A stretch of DNA of 64,000 bases from Paenibacillus nanensis (GCF_003583765.1 NZ_QXQA01000016.1:87504-151503); one strand, 5' to 3'. Positions 16,116 through 25,355 are shown, numbered from the stretch's first letter. A program made the numbers and translations. The notes: a model not told the origin generated them from the sequence alone.

Positions 16116-17561
16116 ATGCTTACAAACTTTTTAAGAGATGGGGTATGTTGCTTGCTGAAACACAGATTCAGTATACCGCCTGCGCTTACCGGCAGTCCCG
16201 GGCCGTCCATTCTCCAATCGGCCGATTCGATGGATGTAAGGGTCACTCCCAATAACGCGCCGCAAAATGAGCCGAGCATCGCGGCCAATTTGCTTAACAC
16301 AAGCATCATTTGCTGCACGGCCAACGACTATCGAAACGGTGACTCCGCTATTGGCATATACCGATCGACGGATGGGGGCACAGCCTGGTCCAACGCGGTG
16401 CTGCCATTGCCTGCCGGCTTTGACGCGGGAGGAGACGGAATCGTGAACTGGGGCTGTACGAGCTTTTTCCTCGTTACAGGGATATCATTCGACCGGGACG
16501 GCGGCGGCACAAATGGTTCAATCATCGCGTATCGGTCTACGGATAACGGAGCAACCTTTACAGGTCCCGTCTTTGTGAATCAGGGGAGCTTGACGGAGTT
16601 TAACGATAAAAACTTCTCCGCGGTCGATACGGTCACGACCAGCCCGTTTCAGGGCAACTGCTACGTCGCGTATGTGCAATTCACAGCCGCCGGTTCGCAG
16701 ATGCTGTTTCAACGCTCCCTTGACGGAGGCGCCACCTGGAGCGCGGTGCCGTTCCCGATTACGGGCGTTGTCGCGGGGGGACGATTTGTTCAAGGAGCAT
16801 GCGTGGCCGTCGGACCAACCGGCGAAGTATACGTCAGCTGGATCAACCGGGTCGACAGCGCCGCAGGCGGCGCGGCAACCTTCTTCATTCGGCGTTCGGA
16901 CGACGGAGGCGTTACTTTCGGGCCTGCCGTTCCGGTAATGAATTTCACGGCTGCGCCGGATAGTTTAAACGCTCGAGTTGCCGGCTGGCAATTCCGTACG
17001 CCTACGTTCTCCTATATCGCAACGGATATCTCCTTCGGGCCTTTCGCCGGAAGAATTTATGCGGTCGCAACCGATTTCTCAACAGGGAATGCTCATATTA
17101 TCGCTGCACATTCCTCCGATGGGGGCGCGACATGGACCGTTCCGGTGCGTGTGGATAGCTTAAGCCCGGAAGCATCCCAAAATTTCTTCCCTTATCCTTC
17201 CGTGTCGCCTGCATCCGGCGCATTCAAAGTCACCTATTATACGAACCGCCTTGCTTCGCCAACCGGGGTGGAGATGGATACGTTCGTGGCGGAGTCCGTG
17301 GACGGAGGCGCCACGTTTCCCGTCAATGTCCGTGCTACCGACGTTTCCTTTAATCCGAATACCGGAGAATTCGGCAACACGTTTATCGGCGACTACAACG
17401 CCAATTCCTTTATGCCGCCGGTTGGCTCCGGGCCCGATCGGCTTATCTCCGCTTGGACGGACACTCGCTTGGGCAACCAAGATATATTCGCGAGCATTCT
17501 CATTCAGGATCCGTTAAAAGGAAGCTTTGCATTAAGGCTTTGCGGCGGCGGTGGCGGCTAG
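16116..17561 (+). CDS. Asp-box (BNR/sialidase-like) beta-propeller protein
   Basis: A protein of up to 481 residues with at least six Asp-box repeats of the form S-x-D-x-G-x-T-F/W: RSTDGGTAWS, RSTDNGATFTG, RSLDGGATWSA, RRSDDGGVTFG, HSSDGGATWTV and ESVDGGATFPV. These mark a beta-propeller of the exo-sialidase superfamily, but sialidase arginines could not be confirmed, so enzymatic activity is not claimed. There is no signal peptide, and the C-terminus ends in CGGGGG. The ATG at 16116 has no ribosome-binding site; TTG at 16152 behind GATGGGG is an alternative. A spore-coat-type gene follows 29 nt later, suggesting a spore-surface protein. Confidence 0.7.
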   Translation: MLTNFLRDGVCCLLKHRFSIPPALTGSPGPSILQSADSMDVRVTPNNAPQNEPSIAANLLNTSIICCTANDYRNGDSAIGIYRSTDGGTAWSNAVLPLPAGFDAGGDGIVNWGCTSFFLVTGISFDRDGGGTNGSIIAYRSTDNGATFTGPVFVNQGSLTEFNDKNFSAVDTVTTSPFQGNCYVAYVQFTAAGSQMLFQRSLDGGATWSAVPFPITGVVAGGRFVQGACVAVGPTGEVYVSWINRVDSAAGGAATFFIRRSDDGGVTFGPAVPVMNFTAAPDSLNARVAGWQFRTPTFSYIATDISFGPFAGRIYAVATDFSTGNAHIIAAHSSDGGATWTVPVRVDSLSPEASQNFFPYPSVSPASGAFKVTYYTNRLASPTGVEMDTFVAESVDGGATFPVNVRATDVSFNPNTGEFGNTFIGDYNANSFMPPVGSGPDRLISAWTDTRLGNQDIFASILIQDPLKGSFALRLCGGGGG

Positions 17562-17590
17562 GGTGACTTTCAGTTAGGAGGCGAACTGGA

Positions 17591-18649
17591 ATGGCTGCTC
17601 GAGATTCAAACGTCACAATCGGGATAGGCGTCACCTACCCTAGGCATGACTTGATACAGGCAAGATTGCTGAGATATGGTTCAGACGATGTGGATTTCAT
17701 TCGATTTGGTCCCAATGACATTCTGTTCAGCTCTAGAGAAGTGAGCGGGTATAAGGCGAAGATCGATCGAGTGAGGGGAAAGGTAAGCTGGATCTGGGGA
17801 ATGTATCCGGTACCGGATGTGATTTATCTTGATGGGCGCGTAGAGCAGGAAATGGTTCAAAGAATGGTGCAGCTGATAGGAAAAAACGTGTTCAACAGTT
17901 TTACTTTCGATAAGCTGGAGGGTCACGAGCTTCTCCGGCAAGATCCATTGCTAAGCCGGCATTTGCCGGATGCTTGCAGCGTTTATGCCGGGGAGGGGCT
18001 AAACCCTGATGTGGATCATTTTTTGCGGCGGCACCGGGAAGTCTATGTGAAGCCGGCGGACGGAGCGAGCGGCAAGGGAGTATTCGTCGTGAGGCTTGGA
18101 GAGGACGGCCAAGTGCACGTAAGCAGTTTTGAGCAGGGGGAGAAGGCCTATCCGAATCTTTGGGAATGGCTCCCGAAGCTGAAGCCGGGCTGGCCATACA
18201 TTATGCAGCAGTCCATTACGACAGTAAGGTGGTACGGTCTGCCCACGGATATCCGGTTGAATATGTGCAAAAACGGCGAAGGGAAGTGGGAGGAAGCGTT
18301 TTTGATGTCCCGCGCCGCATTATCGGGGGATTACATCCGGTTAAATCATTATCGGATGCTGCTGCGAAGGGACTTCCCCGACCTGTTCATGCGAATCAAA
18401 AAGAGCAGCGAGGAGATCGAGGCCGAGATTCTTAAAGTGGGTCATCGGATATGCGGCTTTTTCGACGAATCCGGCCACCACATGGCGGACTTGGGCATCG
18501 ATCTTGGCATTGACGGCTCGGGGAAGGTTTGGATATTCGAAGTGAACCCGCTGCCTTATCCCTATACGATGGCGTTTGGGGACATGTCCTTAATTCGTCC
18601 GCTGGAATACGCAAGGTTTCTGGCCCGGCGGTCACTTCCCCAACATTGA
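17591..18649 (+). CDS. YheC/YheD family spore-coat-associated ATP-grasp protein
   Basis: A 352-residue member of the YheC/YheD family, endospore coat-associated proteins with an ATP-grasp fold. Visible ATP-grasp features are VYVKPADGASGKGVFVV near residue 155, the TDIRL segment and the C-terminal WIFEVNPLP that carries magnesium ligands. The family is made in the mother cell and associates with the coat; its ligated substrate is not established. GGAGGCGAACTGGA precedes the ATG. It is likely co-transcribed with the Asp-box gene. Confidence 0.86.
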   Translation: MAARDSNVTIGIGVTYPRHDLIQARLLRYGSDDVDFIRFGPNDILFSSREVSGYKAKIDRVRGKVSWIWGMYPVPDVIYLDGRVEQEMVQRMVQLIGKNVFNSFTFDKLEGHELLRQDPLLSRHLPDACSVYAGEGLNPDVDHFLRRHREVYVKPADGASGKGVFVVRLGEDGQVHVSSFEQGEKAYPNLWEWLPKLKPGWPYIMQQSITTVRWYGLPTDIRLNMCKNGEGKWEEAFLMSRAALSGDYIRLNHYRMLLRRDFPDLFMRIKKSSEEIEAEILKVGHRICGFFDESGHHMADLGIDLGIDGSGKVWIFEVNPLPYPYTMAFGDMSLIRPLEYARFLARRSLPQH

Positions 18650-18652
18650 TTA

Positions 18653-18690
18653 ACGCCCTCCATCATGCAGCGAGCAGAAGGGGGGCGTTT
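18653..18690. terminator. bidirectional terminator between convergent genes
   Basis: ACGCCCTCC pairs with GGGGGGCGT (one G-T pair), with TTT after it on the plus strand and TTAAT on the minus strand. It can serve both the coat gene and the SLH gene. Confidence 0.6.
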
Positions 18691-18702
18691 ATGTCCTGTT
18701 TT

Positions 18703-19917
18703 TCAGTGTTCGAAAAACTCGTAAAACTCATTGTGGTAGGTGGAAACGGAAATATACCAGACTTTCTTGGTTTCCTCGTCTATAAGGAAGCTTAATACAT
18801 ATCCTTTATTGTTATGCCGGATCAATTTAGGATTGGTAACTGCATGCAAATGACCGTCATTGTCTTCTTCATAATAGTACGCGAGATAATTGTGCCCCTC
18901 GTACCCGCCCGTTCCATAGGCATCTAATACGTCGAACAAGGTGCTTTTAGTCACAGAGATTCCTTTGGAGGTCTCGAGTTCTGCAATGTTTTCATTGTCG
19001 AATTGGTTATCATCAATATTCCAAAAGTCGATGTCTCCACGAGTATCGTAGCCTACAGTGAACTGAGAATATAAATAATTACGGAACACATCCGTATCCT
19101 CTGATAAACCGAATTGCCTTTCAATATCCGTTTTTTTCATTCCAAAGGTAAGGACGGGGTGCCCCTCTTCATTATAAAGATCTAAATCATCTTTGTTTAT
19201 GGGAGTGAACGAAAAATAAGGTGGATCTTCGGTTGATCCTGTCGAAATGCCCGGTAATTTCTCTGGATCTGACGGTTCATCTGGTCGAGGATGTAGTCCC
19301 CAATAACCTCGAAGCGATATAACTCTGAGCCATTCTAAAACTTCCGCGCGCGTAATTGTTGCATTGCCGTCAAACGCTTTGAAGGTTGGCGCAAGTCTGC
19401 TCGGTATCATTTTGTTGCCCCAAAGGTAGCTGACCGCTTCTTCACCAGTATAGTGTACGCCGGTAATTCCTGTTATGATTTCGGCTGCCGTTTGTCTGTT
19501 AATCGGTTTGAAAATGAAGGATGAGTCTTGAAGTCCCTTTGCAGGCAAATTATAGGTTTCCGCTAAACTATACGGACTTTCTTCCCATCCATGCCCGACA
19601 CTGTCTAGGAGGGCTGGTTCCAAAGTTTTCATTAATAGCTTTAGAAATTCAGCCTCGCTTGCCATCCGGTCGGGTTGGTAAGTGCCGTCGGCATAACCGT
19701 GTAAGATTCGATTACGATCAGCCCAAATAAAGAGGTCCTTTGCCCAGTGGTCTCTTATTTCTGGTGAAGGGGTATTCCTTTCTAATACCAAATCATAGTG
19801 ATCTTCAGACAAATAATGAGGAGCATTAGACGCGCTCGATTCATTGGCAAATATAGTCGTATGATAAGACAGTGAACAAATTAAGCCGCTTGCTAATATA
19901 ACTTTAAATAATTTCAT
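18703..19917 (-). CDS. secreted SLH-domain protein
   Basis: A 404-residue exported protein. The signal peptide (MKLFKVILASGLICSLSY, cleaved near FANES) is followed by one clear SLH module (residues about 58-100, RDHWAKDLFIWADRNRILHGYADGTYQPDR) and a weaker second (about 105-190) that would anchor it to cell-wall polymer. The acidic C-terminal half, from about residue 250, has no domain that I recognise. AAGGGAGG precedes the start on the minus strand. Lower G+C than its neighbours suggests a different history. Confidence 0.8.
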   Translation of the reverse strand: MKLFKVILASGLICSLSYHTTIFANESSASNAPHYLSEDHYDLVLERNTPSPEIRDHWAKDLFIWADRNRILHGYADGTYQPDRMASEAEFLKLLMKTLEPALLDSVGHGWEESPYSLAETYNLPAKGLQDSSFIFKPINRQTAAEIITGITGVHYTGEEAVSYLWGNKMIPSRLAPTFKAFDGNATITRAEVLEWLRVISLRGYWGLHPRPDEPSDPEKLPGISTGSTEDPPYFSFTPINKDDLDLYNEEGHPVLTFGMKKTDIERQFGLSEDTDVFRNYLYSQFTVGYDTRGDIDFWNIDDNQFDNENIAELETSKGISVTKSTLFDVLDAYGTGGYEGHNYLAYYYEEDNDGHLHAVTNPKLIRHNNKGYVLSFLIDEETKKVWYISVSTYHNEFYEFFEH

Positions 19918-20098
19918 TACAATAAAATCCTCCCTTAATATGAAACGGCTTCCATTAGGTAGTATAGAAGAAGTGGATGCCTAAATAAATAAAAAAGTTG
20001 CAGATTAGTACGAGTGCAAAAATTAACGTGTGAAGTTGAATCGTCCCCCTCGGAAGTTTAGAATAGAACCGACACTGACTGTGGAGGTTGAAATTGTT

Positions 20099-20581
20099 AT
20101 GTACCGTAAAGTGGAAGATTTTCTAGCGGATTGGGAAGCTTCGTCTGCCGGCACTTTGTCCGTCTTCAGAGCGATTACAGATGACAAAATGAATGTTGCA
20201 ATTGCGGAAGGGCATAACTCCCTCGGGTGGTTGGCTTGGCATTTGATTGGCGTCGGCGGGATGTTCGGCCGTTTGGCCGGCTTGCAAGTCCCGACTGTTG
20301 GCCGGGATGAGGCGGCCCCCCCTAACATGGCAGACATTATCGCCAAGTACGAAGAATTGGTCGAAGCGTTCAAGACGGAAGCCGCCAAATTAGCGGACGA
20401 TATGCTTTCGGAAGAGGTAGACGGCTTTGTCGGCAAAACGTACCGGGGTAAGCTGCTGCGCGGTTTAATCGACCACCAGACGCATCACCGCGGTCAAATG
20501 ACGGTGCTGCTTCGTCAAGCGGGTCTGACTGTGCCTGGTATCATGGGACCTACGCGAGAGATGCAAGCCGCGAAAGGCTGA
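20099..20581 (+). CDS. DinB family protein
   Basis: A 160-residue four-helix-bundle protein of the DinB/YfiT type. Candidate metal ligands are the His residues in HNSLGWLAWHLIG and in DHQTHHRGQM, the pattern seen in this family. Members include thiol-dependent S-transferases, but the activity here is unknown. The ATG at 20099 is chosen because GTGGAGG lies about 11 nt upstream; an in-frame GTG at 20030 would add 23 residues that look non-coding. Confidence 0.85.
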   Translation: MYRKVEDFLADWEASSAGTLSVFRAITDDKMNVAIAEGHNSLGWLAWHLIGVGGMFGRLAGLQVPTVGRDEAAPPNMADIIAKYEELVEAFKTEAAKLADDMLSEEVDGFVGKTYRGKLLRGLIDHQTHHRGQMTVLLRQAGLTVPGIMGPTREMQAAKG

Positions 20582-20601
20582 TCGCGCGCATAAGCATATA
20601 G

Positions 20602-20649
20602 AAAGCCGGACAGCTGTCGGGATGTGACCCGCAGATTGTCCGGCTTTTT
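20602..20649. terminator. terminator between dinB-like gene and flgB
   Basis: AAAGCCGGACA pairs with TGTCCGGCTTT, with a TTTTTG tract on the plus side. The flanking A run means that it can also work for the convergent flgB transcript. Confidence 0.85.
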
Positions 20650-20665
20650 GCTTTTACCGCCTGCG

Positions 20666-21073
20666 CTATTTCAGGTCGGCAAACAGTTTTTTGTATTTAT
20701 TATAGTGACCGCTGACTCTATCGATCATGTAATTGTAGGAGAGCTGATTGCTGGCTAAGTTCGCCATTTCTTTATCGATATCCACGTTATTGAGGTTGTT
20801 GTTCATGACGGTATGGTTATGCTCGACCACTTTATAGGGTATTGCTGAGGATTCTGTGCCATGCGGCAGATGCTTCTCATGGGTCCGTTTAAGACGGACG
20901 GACTCCTCATCCTCACGATTAATCATCTTCTCCAATTCCTCCTGGAAGACGACGCTTTTTACTTTATAGCCAGGCGTTTCGGCGTTGGCGATGTTATCCG
21001 CGATGATCCGGTGCCGCAGCTCCAAAATGTGCAGCAAGGATTCATTTCGAATGGAATTTTTGGATGAAAACAT
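20666..21073 (-). CDS. flgB: flagellar basal-body rod protein FlgB (stand-alone)
   Basis: A 135-residue protein of normal FlgB length. It shows the rod-protein N-terminal signature (HILELRHRIIADNIANAETPGYK) and the C-terminal helix with a conserved Asn/Asp-rich stretch (NNLNNVDIDKEMANLASNQLSYN). FlgB forms the proximal rod of the flagellum. The ATG at 21073 has GGAGGGG in front, so longer starts are rejected. It stands alone, whereas flgB is normally followed by flgC and fliE in the main motility operon, so it may be a second copy. Confidence 0.82.
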   Translation of the reverse strand: MFSSKNSIRNESLLHILELRHRIIADNIANAETPGYKVKSVVFQEELEKMINREDEESVRLKRTHEKHLPHGTESSAIPYKVVEHNHTVMNNNLNNVDIDKEMANLASNQLSYNYMIDRVSGHYNKYKKLFADLK

Positions 21074-21267
21074 AATGCTTCCCCTCCATGCTTTTGTGGT
21101 CCTCCAGCGGGTTGCGATTGCTGGCCGCGCATCTTCTTCTTTTACGGACATAGGACAAGAGCGTTTCAAAATTTTTTGCGGCTTTCTTCCATCTTCTGCG
21201 GTTTGCCGTATAGTTCGGCGGATATTGGGATTGTTCGCCTCTGCAACCTGGATTACAGTGAAAGTGA

Positions 21268-21286
21268 AATTGAAAGCGTTTCAATT
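21268..21286 (+). promoter_or_regulatory. perfect inverted repeat upstream of the secreted glycosidase gene
   Basis: AATTGAAAGCGTTTCAATT is an 8-bp perfect inverted repeat around GCG, 34 nt before the glycosidase start. It resembles a cre box but its odd spacing (three central bases) and one mismatch leave open another LacI- or AraC-type operator. Confidence 0.5.
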
Positions 21287-21319
21287 AAAACGGAGGAACG
21301 ATAGGGAGGTTAGTCGCGA

Positions 21320-24300
21320 ATGAAAAGGAGCTACAGATTGTGGTCGAGAAAAGGCATGGTCCTCATGCTGGCGTTCATGCTGTTCGTCCTGACGGCGGCG
21401 GTGATGCCGGGCCCTTCGGCGGAGAATGCGGGCGGGTCGCTGGCAGAGGCTGCGGAGGGGGAGAATGCACAGGCGGCCGAAGCGATAACGTACGAAGCGG
21501 AGTCGCCGGGCAACACGCTTTCCGGCAAAGCCGAAATCAAGGCATGCCAGCCTTCTACCGGCTGTTCGGGCGGCCAGATGGTCGGGGGACTGTGGGGAGG
21601 CTCATCGTTAACATTTAACGGCGTTAACGTGACGGAGGCAGGCGTGTACACGATGACCGTTCACTACATATCGGGCGACCCGCGACCGTTTCAACTAACC
21701 GTGAACGGAGGCGGTACCGATACGTACAACCCGCCCGCTACGGCGGACTGGGAGACGCTCGGAGCTTATGAGCTTCAGCTGGAGCTCCAAGCCGGGGATA
21801 ATGCGCTGAAGTTCGATGACGGCGGCGGCTATTCGCCTGACATCGACCGGATTGAGCTTCGTTTGTCCGAACCGGGAGGCGGCGGACCGGGCGAACCGGA
21901 AGAAGGCTCGGTCTACGAGGCGGAGTCGTCTGCCAACTTGCTGACGGGTAATGCGTCCATATCCGCCTGCCAGACGGCAACCGGCTGCTCGGGCGGTCTT
22001 AAGGTCGGCAATTTGTGGGGCGGGTCCACGCTGCAATTCCGGGAAGTCACGGTAGAGCAGGCAGGCGTGTATACGCTGAGCGTCTATTACCTATCAGGCG
22101 ATCCGCGCCCGGTATCGATTGCGGTTAACGACGGCGAATCGGAGAACTATGCTTTCCCCAAAACGGCCGATTGGGATACGCTGGGCGTCTTCCGCGTGGA
22201 AGTCCTGCTTCAAGAAGGAACAAACGCCATTACGTTTGACGACGACGGCGGCTGGTCTCCGGACATTGATAAAATCGAAGTAGCTGCAAGCGGCGATGGA
22301 GGCGAGGATCCGGGCCCTGTCGATAATATCGGACTCATCGGGGATGCTGTCCGTTCGGACAAATTCGGTTCCATCCGCGTGACCGAGCATGAGCAGGGCG
22401 CCGTATTCGCGACGTCGAGCTATGCGGTTACGTTCAATACCGAATCCGGTTTATCCGCCATCGCATGGGATGGCAAAACCCTTATCAAAGGCGCGTATGC
22501 CAGCGCGCAGCTTGGCGATCAGCTGCTCGACAGCCGTAAATATGACGAGCATCTCTTCAACCTTCGCGACGTTATGCGCATCAAAGACAATCACGGCAAG
22601 GGCGTCCGCGTAACAGTGGAGAACCGCTCGGAGGGGCTGCCGGTAATGAAGCAGATTTATCAGCTGTACGAAGATCAGCCGTATTTCCTCATGTCGCAGG
22701 AGCTCGTCAGCGAGACGTCCATTCGCTCGAACGATATGGCGCCGTTTGCCGTGCATGCGAAGGGCGGCGTCGATCTCGGCAGCTACGGCGACAACCGCGT
22801 CCTGATCACGCCGTTCGACAACGACATGTGGTCGCGCTACCAATCGCGCACGATCAATACGTCGCTCAATAGTGACAATTACATTAGCTCCGAAATGACG
22901 GCAGTGTACGACAACGTAAGCCGGAGCGGGCTTATTATCGGCTCCGTCACGCACGATGTATGGAAAACGGGCATTTATTGGAGCGGATCGAACGACCGGC
23001 TGAACAAGCTGAAGGTGTACGGCGGTTTTACGTCCGTGACGTCAACGCACGATACGATCGAGCATGGCTACGTAGAAGGGAAGACGCTAAAGTCGCCTCA
23101 AATTATGGTCGGCTATTATGACGATTACCGGGATGGGCTTGAAGGATACGGAGAAGCCAACGCCGCTGTCGCTCCTCCGCTTGCCTTCGGCAAAGGCGTG
23201 CCGTCCGGCGTGCCGGTCGGCTGGAACAGCTGGGGCGCTTACGACAGCTCGCTCAGCTACGATAAGGTCGTGGCCGTATCCGATTTTTTCAAAGCCAATC
23301 TGCAACAAACGTTCAACAACAAAGGCACCGTCTACATCAACATGGACTCGTATTGGGATAACTTGACGGATCAGCAGCTGCGGGATGCGGTGAAGGTGAT
23401 CCGCAAAAACGGGCAGAAGGCCGGCATCTATTACGGGCCGTTCGTTTATTGGGGCGACAACATGGCGCAGCCGGTCGAAGGAACGAACGGTCAATACACG
23501 TACGGAGACATTATTCTTCGCGATGAAGCGGGGAATCCGCTGCCGAAGGTGGACGGCGCATACGCGATTGATCCGACGCACCCGGGCTCGAAGATGCGCG
23601 TGGAGCATATTTTCCAGCGGTTCCTGGATTATGGCTTCGAATATATTAAAATCGACTTCCTCAGCCACGGCTCCTTTGAAGGCGTGCATTACGATCCAAA
23701 CGTCACAACAGGCATTCAGGCGTACAACGAAGGCATGGCGCATATTAACCAGACGTTGAAGGGCCGCATGTTCATCAGCGCCTCGATCGCGCCGCTGTTC
23801 CCTAGCCAGTACGCGCATGCGAGACGCATCTCCTGCGACATCGACGGCTCGCTTGCCCGCACGGAATATCAGCTGAACAACTTGACGTACGGCTGGTGGC
23901 AGAACGGCACGATCTATCGCTATACCGATCCGGACTATATGACGCTAATCAAAGGCGGCTCCTACAACGCTGCGCAGTCGAGGGTCAACGCGGCGGCCAT
24001 ATCCGGCACCGTCTTCATGAGCTCGGACGATGTGAGCAATCCCGAAGCGCAGGATCTGATGAAGGCGCTGCTCACGAACCGGGACGTAAATGAAATAGCC
24101 GTGCTGGGCGAAGCGTTCCGTCCGGTGGAGGGCAATACGGGGACTGCGGCAGCGGACGTATTCGTTCTGCAGCATAAAAAGGATTATTATGTGGCGGTGT
24201 TCAATTATGAGCAGGTGCCTGCCTCGAAGACCATCGATCTGACGAGAGCGTTCGGCATTTCAGCCTCCGCGAAAGCCGAGCTGACGGACGTTTGGACGGG

Positions 24301-24385
24301 ATCGAAGACGGAAGCGAAGCAGACGCTTACCGTTGCCCTGGAGGCGGGTCAGTCCAAGCTGTTTAAGGTGAAGGTGAAGAAGTAA
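21320..24385 (+). CDS. secreted clan GH-D (GH27/GH36-like) glycoside hydrolase with two N-terminal modules
   Basis: A 1021-residue exported enzyme. After a signal peptide (residues 1-35) come two homologous modules (about 50-190 and 195-335), each with YEAES, GCSGG and DDGG(W/Y)SPDID motifs, resembling CBM6/CBM35-type modules. The rest is a clan GH-D catalytic region with GWNSWGAY, the nucleophile motif YIKIDFL (Asp about 779) and the acid/base motif ARRISCD (Asp about 840). Alpha-galactosidase-type activity is the best guess. A shorter intracellular relative is encoded at the far end of the locus. A regulatory palindrome precedes it. Confidence 0.85.
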   Translation: MKRSYRLWSRKGMVLMLAFMLFVLTAAVMPGPSAENAGGSLAEAAEGENAQAAEAITYEAESPGNTLSGKAEIKACQPSTGCSGGQMVGGLWGGSSLTFNGVNVTEAGVYTMTVHYISGDPRPFQLTVNGGGTDTYNPPATADWETLGAYELQLELQAGDNALKFDDGGGYSPDIDRIELRLSEPGGGGPGEPEEGSVYEAESSANLLTGNASISACQTATGCSGGLKVGNLWGGSTLQFREVTVEQAGVYTLSVYYLSGDPRPVSIAVNDGESENYAFPKTADWDTLGVFRVEVLLQEGTNAITFDDDGGWSPDIDKIEVAASGDGGEDPGPVDNIGLIGDAVRSDKFGSIRVTEHEQGAVFATSSYAVTFNTESGLSAIAWDGKTLIKGAYASAQLGDQLLDSRKYDEHLFNLRDVMRIKDNHGKGVRVTVENRSEGLPVMKQIYQLYEDQPYFLMSQELVSETSIRSNDMAPFAVHAKGGVDLGSYGDNRVLITPFDNDMWSRYQSRTINTSLNSDNYISSEMTAVYDNVSRSGLIIGSVTHDVWKTGIYWSGSNDRLNKLKVYGGFTSVTSTHDTIEHGYVEGKTLKSPQIMVGYYDDYRDGLEGYGEANAAVAPPLAFGKGVPSGVPVGWNSWGAYDSSLSYDKVVAVSDFFKANLQQTFNNKGTVYINMDSYWDNLTDQQLRDAVKVIRKNGQKAGIYYGPFVYWGDNMAQPVEGTNGQYTYGDIILRDEAGNPLPKVDGAYAIDPTHPGSKMRVEHIFQRFLDYGFEYIKIDFLSHGSFEGVHYDPNVTTGIQAYNEGMAHINQTLKGRMFISASIAPLFPSQYAHARRISCDIDGSLARTEYQLNNLTYGWWQNGTIYRYTDPDYMTLIKGGSYNAAQSRVNAAAISGTVFMSSDDVSNPEAQDLMKALLTNRDVNEIAVLGEAFRPVEGNTGTAAADVFVLQHKKDYYVAVFNYEQVPASKTIDLTRAFGISASAKAELTDVWTGSKTEAKQTLTVALEAGQSKLFKVKVKK

Positions 24386-24400
24386 CGTCAACACATAAAC

Positions 24401-24451
24401 AAACTCCGGCTGCTCGAACCAACGGTTCTTGCAGCCGGAGTTTGTTTTTTT
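24401..24451. terminator. terminator separating the glycosidase gene from repeat array A
   Basis: AAACTCCGGCTGC pairs perfectly with GCAGCCGGAGTTT and is followed by GTTTTTTT on the plus strand. On the minus strand the tract is weaker (GTTTATG), but the stem could also end transcripts leaving array A leftwards. Confidence 0.88.
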
Positions 24452-24468
24452 CTGTACGGTGAGACTGT

Positions 24469-25304
24469 AATGGCGTTTTTCGCCATTACAGCGTGAAGGC
24501 CGGCTCGTCGTGCCGCTCTAATGGCGTTTTACGCCATTGCAGCGTGAAGGCCGGCGTGCCGCGCCGCTCTAATGGCGTTTTTCGCCATTGCAGAGTGAAG
24601 GCCGGCTCGACGCGCCGCTCTAATGGCGTTTTTCGCCATTGCAGAGTGAAGGCCGGCTCGACGCGCCGCTCTAATGGCGTTTTCCGCCATTGCAGCGCCA
24701 AGATTGGCCCACCGCGCCGCTCTAATGGCGCTTTTCGCCATTGCAGGGCCAAGATTGGCCCACCGTGCCGCCCTAATGGCGTTTTTCGCCATTGCAGAGT
24801 GAAGGCCGGCGTGCCGCGCCGCTCTAACAGCGTTTTGCGCCATTGCAGAGTGAAGGCCGGCGTGTCGCGCTGCTCTAATGGCGTTTTCCGCCATTGCAGC
24901 GTGAAGGCCGGCTCGGACGCGCCGCTCTAATGGCGTTTTGCGCCATTGCAGTGCCAAGATTGGCCCACCGCGCCGCTCTAATGGCGTTTTCCGCCATTGC
25001 AGCGTGAAGGCCGGCTCGTCACGCCGCTCTAATGGCGTTTTTCGCCATTGCAGAGTGAAGGCCGGCTCGTCGCACAGCTCTAATGGCGTTTTGCGCCATT
25101 GCAGAGTGAAGATTGGCCCACCGCGCCGCTCTAATGGCGTTTTTCGCCATTGCAGTGCCAAGATTGGCCCACCGTGCCGCCCTAATGGCGTTTTTCGCCA
25201 TTGCAGAGTGAAGGCCGGCGTGCCGCGCTGCTCTAATGGCGTTTTTCGCCATTGCAGAGTGAAGGCCGGCGTGCCGCGCTGCCCCAATGGCATTTTCCGC
25301 CATT
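24469..25304. repeat. array A: 17 tandem units of 51 bp, each with an AATGGCG/CGCCATT hairpin
   Basis: Seventeen copies start at 24469, 24520, 24571 and so on to 25286, with a 51-bp pitch and one 52-bp unit (the ninth). Each has the arms AATGGCG and CGCCATT round a five-base loop (TTTTT, TTTTA, TTTTC, TTTTG or CTTTT). Spacers fall in two classes, one with GTGAAGGCCGGC and one with GCCAAGATTGGCCC, plus one hybrid at about 25100. Open frames on both strands across it arise because 51 is divisible by three and the unit lacks stops; they are not credible genes. It lies between the terminator of the secreted glycosidase gene and the convergent yesM-type gene. Confidence 0.95.
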
Positions 25305-25355
25305 GCAGTGGGACATACTGTGCAGTAGGCAATGGCATCACACCTACCATAGATG

